Assembly: GCF_029846175.1 (NCBI RefSeq)
Contig: NZ_JARWAC010000030.1
Span: 124,001 to 188,000, forward strand
Direction: 5' to 3'
Length of the DNA stretch: 64,000 bases
Source: Sphaerisporangium sp. TRM90804
Lineage (GTDB): Bacteria > Actinomycetota > Actinomycetes > Streptosporangiales > Streptosporangiaceae
Part shown: one piece after another, positions 17,758 to 25,977 of the stretch
Position numbering within the stretch: position 1 is the stretch's first letter
Layout of the letters: each line of letters starts with the position of its first letter
Program-made: the position numbers and the translations under genes
The notes under the pieces: generated by a model
Told to the model about the DNA's origin: nothing
The model's input: the letters and a program-made list of their open reading frames with translations, nothing else
Databases searched by the model: none

Positions 17758-17920
17758 GTCGCTGCCGCCGACTACGTTTCATGGTCGGCGCGGCTGGCCC
17801 GGGTGGTAGGCCCGGCCTCCGAGACGTATTCAGCCCAGCGCTCGTGTCTTCCTCGTCGCCGTGCCTCAGGCGCGGCCGGGCGGACCTCCGGGCGCTCGCT
17901 TCGAATGAGGAACCGCTGTC

Positions 17921-18286
17921 ATGCACACGCTGATCCAGGAGCTTGAGAAGACCTCGCTCCGCAGTGACATCCCGAGCTTCCGCCCGGGTGACACCCTTGA
18001 GGTCCACGTCCGCGTCGTCGAAGGCAACCGGTCCCGTATCCAGGTCTTCAAGGGCTTCGTGCTCCGCCGCCAGGGCGGTGGCATCCGCGAGACCTTCACC
18101 GTGCGCAAGGTGAGCTACGGCGTCGGCGTCGAGCGCACCTTCCCGGTGCACAGCCCGGTCATCGAGAAGATCGAGCTCGTGACCCGCGGCGACGTCCGCC
18201 GCGCCAAGCTCTACTACATGCGCGACCTGCGCGGCAAGGCCGCCCGCATCCGCGAGAAGCGCGACGCGCTTCCCACCGGCAAGTAG
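17921..18286 (+). CDS. rplS: Large-subunit ribosomal protein L19
   Basis: The 121-residue protein has the bL19 motifs [46 protein letters not shown], and [18 protein letters not shown]. The ATG follows GAGGAACCGCTGTC. The 163 bp separating it from trmD have no gene; I saw no recognisable L19 leader structure. A strong terminator follows. Confidence 0.97.
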   Translation: MHTLIQELEKTSLRSDIPSFRPGDTLEVHVRVVEGNRSRIQVFKGFVLRRQGGGIRETFTVRKVSYGVGVERTFPVHSPVIEKIELVTRGDVRRAKLYYMRDLRGKAARIREKRDALPTGK

Positions 18287-18298
18287 GCGCTCGCGCCC

Positions 18299-18330
18299 GG
18301 CCCGCACCCGAAAGGGATGCGGGCCATTTT
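18299..18330 (+). terminator. Rho-independent terminator after rplS
   Basis: Arms GGCCCGCA and TGCGGGCC enclose an inner CCC-gaaa-GGG pairing, and the stem is followed by ATTTTG. It lies 12 bp after the rplS stop and ends the ffh-rplS ribosome-maturation cluster before the signal peptidase genes. Confidence 0.8.
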
Positions 18331-18457
18331 GCTGATCCGCAAAGCGGCTCCGGCCTGGCCGAATACCGCCGGGAGGGCTACTTCGGCGACCGTTTATTCG
18401 ATGCGATGACGAGTCGGCGACCCGCCGTGGAGCGGGCATCATCTAGGCTCGACAGCG

Positions 18458-19333
18458 ATGACTAGCGATGGCCAGGGGGCCGGCGGTCCGCGCCGCCCCG
18501 TCGAGGACGAGGTAGACGTGGTCGCGGAAGACACGAAGCCAACAGCCAAGGACGGCAAGGAGAAAAAGGGATCCTTCTGGCGCGAGCTACCTGTTCTGGT
18601 GGTGGTCGCCCTCGTCCTGGCGCTCATCATCAAGAGCTTCGTGGTTCAGGCGTTCTACATCCCCTCCGAGTCGATGGAGGACACCCTGCTCGTCAACGAC
18701 AGGGTGCTGGTCAACAAGCTCGTCTACCACACCCGTGACATCGAGCGTGGCGACATCGTGGTCTTCTCCGGCGTCGACTCCTGGGCCAGCGAGGTCGAGG
18801 TGCCCGAGCCCACCAACCCGGTCGCCGCCTTCTTCCGCTGGGTCGGCACCGCCTTCGGCGTGGTCCCCGGCGAGAAGGACTACATCAAACGGGTGATCGG
18901 CGTGCCGGGCGACACCGTGAAGTGCTGCGACCCCAAGGGCCGCGTCACCGTCAACGGCGTGGCGCTCGACGAGACCGCCTACCTCTACCCCGACGACCAG
19001 CCCTCGCAGAAGTTCTTCGAGATCAAGGTCCCGAAGGACCGCCTCTGGGTGATGGGCGACCACCGCTCGGTGTCCCTCGACTCACGCTCCCACCAGGGCG
19101 ATCCCGGCGGCGGCACGATCGCGCGCGAGATGGTGGTCGGGCGGGCCTTCGTGATCGTCTGGCCGTTCTCACGGGCGTCGACGCTGCCCATCCCCGACAC
19201 CTTCGGGCAGAGCGCGCTGAGGGCCGCGGGCGCGGTGGGCGGCGCGGCTCCGCTGCTGCTCGGCTTCGCGGCCGCGTTTCCCCTGATGGCCGTGCGCCGC
19301 CGGGTGCTCAAGGCGAGCATCCGTCCCCGATGA
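18458..19333 (+). CDS. lepB: Type I signal peptidase (first of tandem pair)
   Basis: The 291-residue enzyme has an acidic/basic N-terminus, a membrane segment at about 44-66 (LPVLVVVALVLALIIKSFVV), catalytic Ser in YIPSESMEDTL and catalytic Lys in YIKRVIGVPGD. GDHRSVSLDSRSH is box E. Unlike its neighbour it has a second hydrophobic stretch near the C-terminus (GGAAPLLLGFAAAFPLMAV), so it probably spans the membrane twice. It removes signal peptides of secreted proteins. Its stop overlaps the second gene's start (ATGA). Confidence 0.95.
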   Translation: MTSDGQGAGGPRRPVEDEVDVVAEDTKPTAKDGKEKKGSFWRELPVLVVVALVLALIIKSFVVQAFYIPSESMEDTLLVNDRVLVNKLVYHTRDIERGDIVVFSGVDSWASEVEVPEPTNPVAAFFRWVGTAFGVVPGEKDYIKRVIGVPGDTVKCCDPKGRVTVNGVALDETAYLYPDDQPSQKFFEIKVPKDRLWVMGDHRSVSLDSRSHQGDPGGGTIAREMVVGRAFVIVWPFSRASTLPIPDTFGQSALRAAGAVGGAAPLLLGFAAAFPLMAVRRRVLKASIRPR

Positions 19334-20016
19334 CCGTCACCGGATCCGGCGACAAGGCCGGGAGCGACGTCACCGCGACCCCGCCCGGCCAGGGTGAGGC
19401 GGCCCCGGGCGAGCCGGAGCAGACCGCCGCCGCGCCCGGTGGCCCGCGCGAGCCGGGCGCGTCGAAGAAGTCCGGCTGGCGGGAGTCCGTGCTGCTGGTC
19501 TCCGTGGGCGTCGTGGCAGCCCTGCTCGTGCACTTCTTCGTGGTCGACTCCGTGTACATCCCGTCGGAGTCCATGGAGCAGACCCTGCTGATCAACGACA
19601 GGGTGGTGGTGGACAAGCTCTCCGGCGACGTCGGCCGCGGCGAGGTCGTGGTCTTCAAGGGCTGGGACGGCACCACCACGATCAAGCGTGTCATCGGCGT
19701 CGGCGGCGACCGCGTGAAGTGCTGCGACGCCCAGAAGCGCGTCACCGTCAACGGGGTGCCGCTGGACGAGGAGTCCTACCTCCATCCGCAGGACTTCCCC
19801 TCGCAGGAGAGGTTCGACGTCACCGTGCCGAAGGGGCGGCTGTGGCTGATGGGCGACCACCGCGCCTCCTCCGAGGACTCCCGCGCCTACCGGGACGACG
19901 GCTCACTCGGCACGATCTCCACCGACGACGTCGTGGGGAGGGCGTTCGCGCTCTACTGGCCGCTGTCCCGCATGGCCACGCTGCCCGTCCCAGAGACGTT
20001 CTCAAAGGTGCGATAA
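19330..20016 (+). CDS. lepB: Type I signal peptidase (second of tandem pair)
   Basis: The 228-residue protein starts at the ATG overlapping the first peptidase stop. One N-terminal membrane segment (VLLVSVGVVAALLVHFFVV) is followed by Ser in YIPSESMEQTL, Lys in TIKRVIGVGGD, and MGDHRASSEDSR. It lacks the C-terminal membrane segment of its partner. A CC pair (KCCDAQKRVTVNG) is shared by both copies. Tandem signal peptidases with different topology are usual in Streptomyces and relatives. Confidence 0.95.
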   Translation: MTVTGSGDKAGSDVTATPPGQGEAAPGEPEQTAAAPGGPREPGASKKSGWRESVLLVSVGVVAALLVHFFVVDSVYIPSESMEQTLLINDRVVVDKLSGDVGRGEVVVFKGWDGTTTIKRVIGVGGDRVKCCDAQKRVTVNGVPLDEESYLHPQDFPSQERFDVTVPKGRLWLMGDHRASSEDSRAYRDDGSLGTISTDDVVGRAFALYWPLSRMATLPVPETFSKVR

Positions 20017-20146
20017 CGTACCCCTCCCCGCGATTGGGGCGTAGGCTGGTGGCCATGGTCGCGCTCGCACCGCCGTACACCGGCCCCGAAGCCCGACCTT
20101 CCCCGCGGTGTCTCTCCCGGCGGCGGGTCGCCGCGGCGCTCACCCC

Positions 20147-20842
20147 ATGACCGTTCTCTACCGCCCGCGTCCCAGCATCGTCCGGCGCGACTCGGGGCTC
20201 TACGGCTACGAACGAGCGCTCGCGCGCCGAGGCCTGTCACCGATCGCCGGCGTCGACGAGGCCGGCCGGGGCGCCTGCGCCGGGCCCCTCGTGGTGGCCG
20301 CGGTGGTCCTGCGCACCGAGATCGACGGCATCGCCGACTCCAAGGTGCTCACCCCCGCCCGGCGGGAGACCCTGCACGACCGCATCCTGGCCACGGCGGC
20401 GGCGGTGAACGTGGTCGTCATCCCACCTCAGGACATCGACACGCGCGGACTGCACAAGTGCAACGTCGCCGGGATGCGCCGGGCCGTCGCGGGCCTCGAA
20501 TGCGATCTCGGCTACGTCCTGGTCGACGGCTTCCCCGTCCCCGGCCTGCCCGCGCCGTCGCTGGCGGTCTGGAAGGGCGACCAGGTCTCGGCGTGCGTCG
20601 CCGCGGCCTCGATCGTCGCCAAGGTCACCCGCGACCGCATGATGACCTCGCTGGACGAGAGGTACCCCCAGTACGGCTTCGCCGACCACAAGGGGTACGT
20701 CACGGCGAGGCACCGGAGGGCACTCGCCGCCCACGGCCCCAGCCCGCATCATCGGTTCTCCTTTGTGACAGTGAACTCGGTGATGCGGTCGGAAGCGGGC
20801 GCCGCGATAGGCGAGAATGGTGTGGGGGCCGGTGTCGCCTGA
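20147..20842 (+). CDS. rnhB: Ribonuclease HII
   Basis: The ATG gives 231 residues beginning MTVLYRPRPSIVRRDSG. Catalytic motifs: GVDEAGRGACAGPLV (Asp-Glu pair), DSKVLTPARRE, LVDGFPVPG and SIVAKVTRDRMM. RNase HII nicks RNA in RNA/DNA hybrids and starts removal of misincorporated ribonucleotides. It lies 130 bp after lepB and 41 bp before the DUF2469 gene. Confidence 0.95.
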   Translation: MTVLYRPRPSIVRRDSGLYGYERALARRGLSPIAGVDEAGRGACAGPLVVAAVVLRTEIDGIADSKVLTPARRETLHDRILATAAAVNVVVIPPQDIDTRGLHKCNVAGMRRAVAGLECDLGYVLVDGFPVPGLPAPSLAVWKGDQVSACVAAASIVAKVTRDRMMTSLDERYPQYGFADHKGYVTARHRRALAAHGPSPHHRFSFVTVNSVMRSEAGAAIGENGVGAGVA

Positions 20843-20883
20843 TCGGGCGGCACCCGGGGGAGGAAGGGAAGTGGAGGGCCGGG

Positions 20884-21207
20884 ATGAGCGCGGAGGATCT
20901 CGAAAAATACGAGACCGAGATGGAGTTGCAGCTCTACCGGGAGTACCGCGATGTGGTCGGCCTGTTCACCTACGTCGTGGAGACCGAGCGGCGCTTCTAC
21001 CTGACCAACTCCGTCGACCTCGACGTGCGCACCGCCGAGAACGGCGACGTGTTCTTCGACGTCAAGATGCAGGACGCCTGGGTGTGGGACATGTACCGCC
21101 CGGCGAGGTTCGTCAAGAACGTCCGCGTCGTCACCTTCAAGGACGTCAACGTCGAAGAGCTGGCCAAGCCCGACCTGGAAATGCCCAAGGAAGGCTTCTC
21201 CGGCTGA
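20884..21207 (+). CDS. DUF2469 protein, conserved in actinobacteria
   Basis: The 107-residue acidic protein begins MSAEDLEKYETEMELQLYRE and contains VVGLFTYVVETERRFYL and DVFFDVKMQDAWVWDMYRP. The family is almost confined to actinobacteria, nearly always between rnhB and yraN, and its function is unknown. GGGAGGAAGGG lies about 20 nt upstream. The protein is soluble, with no signal peptide. Confidence 0.92.
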   Translation: MSAEDLEKYETEMELQLYREYRDVVGLFTYVVETERRFYLTNSVDLDVRTAENGDVFFDVKMQDAWVWDMYRPARFVKNVRVVTFKDVNVEELAKPDLEMPKEGFSG

Positions 21208-21468
21208 CCTGACGACGCCCCCGAAGCGCCGCCAGGCGACGCCCCGGATGCCCGGCGCGCAAACCGGGCCCCGGCATCTGCCCGCACCCCGGATTCCCCC
21301 CGGACGCCCCGGCGACTCGGCGGTCCCCGGCCACCCGTATCCCGCGGCCACGCACGGCATTCGGACACCACACCCCGGTGCCCATACGTCACTTCCGCGG
21401 ACGGGCACGGCATCGCTGACACGAAGCCGATTCCCCGGCCCGACTGGTCCTGCCAGCACCGTGCCGTA
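21208..21468. other. Non-coding spacer before repeat array
   Basis: Together with the following array this makes a 725-bp gene-free stretch between DUF2469 and yraN. The segment is Pro/Arg-coding-like GC sequence with several CCCCGG blocks but no frame with a start, ribosome site and recognisable domain on either strand. Confidence 0.5.
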
Positions 21469-21815
21469 CCAGGCCTGACCAGCACGGTCGTCCCGGGCCC
21501 GACCGCACGGTGCCGTACCAGGACTACCAGCACGGTCGTACCGGGCCCGACCGTGATGGTCGTACTGTCACGGGCCGTTCCGCGCCCGACACGCAGGTGT
21601 GCCGTACCGGGACCGGCCGGCACGGCGCCGCGCCGGGACCGACTAGCACCGTCGTGCCGGGAGCGACCGGGATGGTCGTACTGTCACGGTGCCGTGCTGG
21701 GATCGACTAGCACGGTCGTGCCGGGAGCGACCGGGATGGTCGTACTGTCACGGTGCCGTACCGGGACCGGCCAGCACGGTGCCGTACCGGGACCGACCAG
21801 GATGGATGTACCGGG
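21469..21815. repeat. Iterated 24-26 bp imperfect repeat array with hairpin units
   Basis: At least ten degenerate units with the theme AGCACGGTCGTACCGGGACCGAC follow head to tail (core written here in two parts: AGCACGGTCGTACC and GGGACCGAC). Many contain CGGTCGTACCG or CGGTGCCGTACCG, in which CGGT and ACCG can pair. A higher-order 64-bp unit is repeated almost exactly at 21644-21707 and 21708-21771. The motif GATGGTCGTACTGTCACGG occurs three times. No gene is credible inside. Confidence 0.8.
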
Positions 21816-21932
21816 ACGGGGCCGGCCCACGGCGGGTGCGGGTCAGGCGCGGTCCGGAGTTATCCCCAGAGTGTCGTTCGGCCCCGTGGCGCACCCGCTT
21901 CGTGAGCGAAGGTGTGGGCCGGAGGTGGTTCC

Positions 21933-22286
21933 ATGGCCACGGCACACGAGCTGGGCAGATACGGCGAGGAGATCGCCGTCGACTTCCTGCTGGCCGAGGG
22001 GTTGCAGATCCTGGAGCGCAACTGGCGCTGCTCCGAGGGCGAGATAGACATCCTGGCCCGCGACGGCCCCGTCCTGGTGATCGTCGAGGTGAAGACCCGT
22101 TCAGGCCGCACCCACGGCACCGCCTTCGAAGCGGTGACCCCCGCCAAGTTCACCCGCCTCCGAGCCCTGGCGAGCCGCTGGCTGAAGACCCAGCCCGAGT
22201 GGTTCGCCTCGGTCCGCATCGACGTCATAGCCCTCGAACGCTTCGCGGGCGAGTTCGTCCTCCGCTACGCCCGGGGGGTGTCCTAG
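21933..22286 (+). CDS. yraN: UPF0102 YraN-family putative nuclease
   Basis: The ATG at MATAHELGRYGEE is chosen since GGAGGTGG lies 6 nt upstream; it gives 117 residues. The restriction-endonuclease-like core reads GEIDILARDG then VIVEVKTRSG (D and ExK). The activity of YraN proteins is not established; gene context links them to DNA uptake or processing. The comM ATG follows its stop without a gap. Confidence 0.92.
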   Translation: MATAHELGRYGEEIAVDFLLAEGLQILERNWRCSEGEIDILARDGPVLVIVEVKTRSGRTHGTAFEAVTPAKFTRLRALASRWLKTQPEWFASVRIDVIALERFAGEFVLRYARGVS

Positions 22287-23831
22287 ATGCCGGTGGCGCG
22301 CACCCGTTCGGTGGCGCTGGTGGGGGTGAGCGGGCACGTCGTGGAGGTCGAGGCCGATGTCGGGCACGGCATCGCCGGGGTCAGCCTGATCGGCATGCTC
22401 GACACGGCGCTCAGCGAGGCCCGCGACCGCGTCCGCTCCGCGATCGTCAACAGCCGCTACGCCTGGCCCGACGCCCGCGTCACCGTCAGCCTCTTTCCCG
22501 CGAGCCTTCCCAAGCGGGGAAGCCTCTTCGATCTCGCCATCGCCGTGGCCCTGCTCGGCGCGGCGGGCCTGGTGCCGCGTAAGGAGATCTCCAGCCCTAT
22601 CTACCTCGGTGAGCTGGGGCTCGACGGCACGGTCCGGCCGGTGCGCGGCGTCCTGCCCGCGGTGGTCGCCGCTGCCGAGGCGGGCGCGAGTTCCGTCGTG
22701 GTCCCGATGGCGAACGCGGCGGAGGCCGCCCTCGTGCCCGGCGTCGCGGTCACTCCTGTGCTCACATTGGCGGAGCTGGTCGAGTCCCTGCGCGGCGGCG
22801 GGCAGGCGAGCATGCCCGTGCTCGCCGACACCAGCCCGCCCCCCGCCCCGCCCGCCGGGCCGCCGGGGTGCCCCGCGCCCGATCTCTCCGACATCGCCGG
22901 GCAGGCCGTGGCGCGCCGTGCCCTGGAGGTCTGCGCCGCCGGGGGGCACAACCTCTGGATGATGGGGCAGCCGGGCACCGGCAAGACCATGCTCGCCGAG
23001 CGGCTGCCGACCCTGCTCCCGCGCCTCGATCGCGACCAGGCGCTGGAGGTCACGGCCATCCACTCCGTCGCGGGCACCCTGCCGCCCGACCGCCCCATGC
23101 TCGCCCATCCGCCGTTCATGGCCCCCCATCACACCGCGACGGTCGCGGCCATCGTCGGCGGCGGCAGCAGCGTCATCCGCCCGGGTGCGGTCTCCCTGGC
23201 TCACCGGGGGGTGCTCTTCCTCGACGAGGCGCCCGAGTTCCCCGCCCGAGTGCTCGACTCGCTGCGCCAGCCGCTGGAGTCAGGCCAGGTCACCGTGGCG
23301 CGGGCCGCGGTCACCGTCACGTTCCCGGCCCGGTTCATGCTGGTGCTGGCGGCCAACCCGTGCCCGTGCGCCCAGGCGTCCACGCCCGAGAGCCCGTGCC
23401 GGTGCACCCCCACCCAGCGGCGCCGCTACCTCGCCCGCCTCTCCGGCCCCCTGCTCGACCGCGTCGACGTCAAGGTCGGCCTCACGCGCTCGACCCGCCG
23501 CGAGCTGCTGGCCGATCGCCAGTTCATCGAGCCGAGCGAGGTCGTGGCCGAGCGCGTGCTCCTCGCCCGAGAACGCACCCTGGCCCGCCTGCGGGGAACT
23601 CCCTGGCGCTGCAACGCCGAGGTCCCCTCGGCGGCCCTGCACGGAGCCTTCAGGCCGGCCTCCGCGGCCATGTCCCCCCTCTACCGGTGCCTCGACACCG
23701 GCGAGCTCAGCGCCCGAGGCCTCGACCGCGTTCTTCGACTCTCCTGGACCCTGGCCGACCTGACCGGCAAGCCCGCCCCCGAGGTCCCCGAAACCACCGC
23801 CGCCCTAGCCCTATGGACCGGAACCGAATGA
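22287..23831 (+). CDS. comM: ComM/YifB AAA+ ATPase (Mg-chelatase-like)
   Basis: The 514-residue protein has an N-terminal Lon-protease-like fold (SLIGMLDTALSEARDRV, NLYPA-like SLFPASLPKRGSLFDLA), then an AAA+ domain with Walker A GQPGTGKTML and Walker B VLFLDEAPEF, a zinc-finger-like NPCPCAQASTPESPCRCTP, and a C-terminal Mg-chelatase domain. ComM proteins drive branch migration during recombination of incoming DNA. The stop overlaps the dprA ATG (ATGA). Confidence 0.94.
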   Translation: MPVARTRSVALVGVSGHVVEVEADVGHGIAGVSLIGMLDTALSEARDRVRSAIVNSRYAWPDARVTVSLFPASLPKRGSLFDLAIAVALLGAAGLVPRKEISSPIYLGELGLDGTVRPVRGVLPAVVAAAEAGASSVVVPMANAAEAALVPGVAVTPVLTLAELVESLRGGGQASMPVLADTSPPPAPPAGPPGCPAPDLSDIAGQAVARRALEVCAAGGHNLWMMGQPGTGKTMLAERLPTLLPRLDRDQALEVTAIHSVAGTLPPDRPMLAHPPFMAPHHTATVAAIVGGGSSVIRPGAVSLAHRGVLFLDEAPEFPARVLDSLRQPLESGQVTVARAAVTVTFPARFMLVLAANPCPCAQASTPESPCRCTPTQRRRYLARLSGPLLDRVDVKVGLTRSTRRELLADRQFIEPSEVVAERVLLARERTLARLRGTPWRCNAEVPSAALHGAFRPASAAMSPLYRCLDTGELSARGLDRVLRLSWTLADLTGKPAPEVPETTAALALWTGTE

Positions 23832-25603
23832 CCCCCGCCCCCCGAAATCCCCCCACCAGCCCACCGCCCCTCCCACCCGACGACCGCCCCTCGCACACCC
23901 CCCTCCACCCCGCGACGGTTCTCCCCGCCGAACGGGACGGGATGCCCGCTCGCCCTGTCCCGGTCCCAGATCCCCCCGCCGGTCCACCGGCCCTGCCGTC
24001 CGGTGAACGTTCCTCGCGCGACCCTGTCCACCGCTCGGCGGTTTCCTGTGCTGAACGGGATGGGATGCCCGCTCGCCCTGTCCCGGCGCCGGATTCTCCC
24101 GCCGAGCCACGGGCCTTCTCGTCCGATGATCGCCCCTCGGGGGGCCCGCAACCGCCTGATGTCACCGCGGAGGCGCCTCTTCACGCCTCCGTGGTTCCCT
24201 GCGCCGAGCAGCTCCCGGGTGACGTCCGCCCCACCACCACGAATTCGTCCCAGGGGCGGCCGGTGGTTTGTTCCGGTGATGGGCGTCCGGGTGCGCCGCG
24301 GTCTGGCGATGCCGTCGGCATGGAGTGCTCGGCGGCGGAGCCGCCCGTGGGGGCGATGGGTGGTCGACATCCGGGTGATGATCACTTCGCTGACGTATCC
24401 GATAGGCGGCCTGACGGCCCGGTCGGCGAGCCGTCCGGTGTTGGGCGGGAGGAGGACGAGGAGCGGCTGGCGCGGGTCGGGTTGATGCGGGTGGCCGATG
24501 CGGGGGATCGCGTCATGGGCGAGCTGGTCGCGGCGTGTGGGGCCCGCTCCGTTCTCGATCAGGTTCGTCATGGACGGCTCGACGCCGGGTTCGTGGAGCG
24601 GTGGAGGGCAGGAAAGGGGCGAGTGGCCGATCTCGATCGGCGCATGGGCACCTGGCGCGCGCGGTTGCCGGCCGTAGACCCGGCGGGGGATCTCTCGGAA
24701 GGGCGGCGGCTGGGGGCCCGGCTCGTCATGCCGGGTGATCTCGAATGGCCGACGCAGCTCGACGATCTCGGGCCGGAGCGTCCCCTGGCGCTCTGGCTGC
24801 ACGGCCGGGCCGATCTGCGGTTCTCCTGCCTTCGCTCGGTGGCCGTCGTCGGTTCACGGGCGGCGACGGCGTACGGCGTCCACGTGGCGGCCGAGCTGAG
24901 CGCGGGCCTGAGCGAAGCCGGGTGGGGCGTGATCTCCGGGGGCGCGTACGGCGTCGACGCGGCGGCGCACCGGGGCACGCTGGCCGGTCATGCGGAGACC
25001 ATCGCCGTGCTGGCCTGCGGCACCGACGTCCCGTACCCCGCCGCCAACCAGATGCTGTTCGAGGCCGTCCGCAGCCGCGGGCTGCTGGTCAGCGAGTGCC
25101 CGCCCGGTGCACGGCCCACCCGGCCCCGGTTCCTGATCCGCAACCGGGTGATCGCCGCGCTGTCCCGGGGAACCGTGGTCGTCGAGGCGGCCATCCGGAG
25201 CGGAGCGTTGAACACCGCGGCGCACGCCGTCGCGCTGCGCCGCCACCTGGCCGCCGTCCCGGGCCCGGTGACATCGGAGAACTCCGCCGGCTGCCATCGG
25301 CTGATCCGGCGGGCCGAAGCCGTCTGCGTCACGTCGGCCCGCGACGTGATCGAGCTCGTCGGAGCCATGGGCGACGATCTCGCCCCCGAGCAGCGCGGCC
25401 CCGTACTGCCCCGCGACGCCCTTGCCGCCGACACCCGCAGCGTCCTGGAAGCCGTCCCCGCCAAGCGGGGCGCGGGCCCCGCCACCATCGCCGTGGCGGC
25501 GGGCGTCGACCTCATGGCCGCCCTCAGCCACCTGGGCGCCCTGGCCGCGGCAGGCTACGTCGAACGCACCGACAACGGCTGGCGCCTGCGAAGAAGCACC
25601 TGA
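23828..25603 (+). CDS. dprA: DNA processing protein DprA with long repetitive N-terminal extension
   Basis: The ATG overlapping the comM stop gives 591 residues, against about 370-400 usual for DprA. The first 200 residues are Pro-rich, with two full copies and one partial copy of a 41-residue repeat. Then comes a helical region (EEDEERLARVGLMRV), the Rossmann core with VVGSRAATAYG, VISGGAYGVDAAAHRGTL, CGTDVPYPAAN, ECPPG, FLIRNRVIAALSRGTVVVEA and VPGPVTSENSAG, and a C-terminal winged-helix domain. DprA loads RecA on incoming single-stranded DNA. An internal start near 24440-24490 would give a normal-length protein, so the extension is uncertain. Confidence 0.85.
   Translation: MTPAPRNPPTSPPPLPPDDRPSHTPLHPATVLPAERDGMPARPVPVPDPPAGPPALPSGERSSRDPVHRSAVSCAERDGMPARPVPAPDSPAEPRAFSSDDRPSGGPQPPDVTAEAPLHASVVPCAEQLPGDVRPTTTNSSQGRPVVCSGDGRPGAPRSGDAVGMECSAAEPPVGAMGGRHPGDDHFADVSDRRPDGPVGEPSGVGREEDEERLARVGLMRVADAGDRVMGELVAACGARSVLDQVRHGRLDAGFVERWRAGKGRVADLDRRMGTWRARLPAVDPAGDLSEGRRLGARLVMPGDLEWPTQLDDLGPERPLALWLHGRADLRFSCLRSVAVVGSRAATAYGVHVAAELSAGLSEAGWGVISGGAYGVDAAAHRGTLAGHAETIAVLACGTDVPYPAANQMLFEAVRSRGLLVSECPPGARPTRPRFLIRNRVIAALSRGTVVVEAAIRSGALNTAAHAVALRRHLAAVPGPVTSENSAGCHRLIRRAEAVCVTSARDVIELVGAMGDDLAPEQRGPVLPRDALAADTRSVLEAVPAKRGAGPATIAVAAGVDLMAALSHLGALAAAGYVERTDNGWRLRRST
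23879..24139 (+). repeat. 123-bp tandem repeat, in frame within 5' part of dprA
   Basis: Unit 1 is 23879-24001, unit 2 is 24002-24124, and a third begins at 24125 and fades. Each unit is 41 codons, keeping the dprA frame; both full units encode AERDGMPARPVP. At DNA level the block GGGATGCCCGCTCGCCCTGT is exact in both. The length is a multiple of three and there are no stops, which supports translation but does not prove it. Confidence 0.75.
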
Positions 25604-25620
25604 CGCTTCCCACCCATCCC

Positions 25621-25945
25621 CTCCTCGCGAGTGGGGGGTACGACGGCCTCGACACCGCTCCTCACGAGTCGCCTTCTCGCGGGTGGGGTGCCACGGCCTT
25701 GACATGGCTCTCCATAGGTAGGTTGCGTTCTCGCGGGTGGGGTGCCGTGGCCTCGACACCCCTCCCAAGCGCCGTCTTCTTGCGAGTGGGGGGTGCGGTG
25801 GCCTTGACACCGCTCCCCGCGTCGGGTTCTCGCAGGTGAGGGTCCCCCGGCCCTGTACAGTTCCCCATCCATCGCCTCCTCGCAGGGCGGGGGTGCCGCG
25901 GCCTTCCTGCGGCTTTTCGTGCGTCGTCTCCTCATGGGTGCTATC
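25621..25945. repeat. 50-54 bp direct repeat array downstream of dprA
   Basis: Six to seven imperfect head-to-tail copies begin with CTCGCGGGTGGGGTGCC-like sequence at about 25624, 25676, 25730, 25779, 25829, 25879 and 25931. A second shared element is GGCCTTGACAC or GGCCTCGACAC, followed by a variable CT-rich part. The array fills most of the 374-bp gap between convergent dprA and the M23 gene. I see no gene and no simple terminator in it. Confidence 0.8.
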
Positions 25946-25977
25946 GCCTCACCGTCCTTCGGGGTGCCTTCTGTCGG

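Noticed and set aside
17758-17920. L19 leader autoregulatory RNA
   Set aside because: The spacer is GC-rich and can fold, but I could not match the known L19 leader of Firmicutes and no specific structure stands out.
21469-21815. CRISPR array
   Set aside because: Units are degenerate, have no constant repeat alternating with unique spacers, and no cas genes are in the window.
21553-22047. Protein-coding gene across the repeat array on the plus strand
   Set aside because: The frame merely translates the tandem repeat (VVPGATGMVVLSRC-like), lacks a ribosome site and runs into yraN in another frame.
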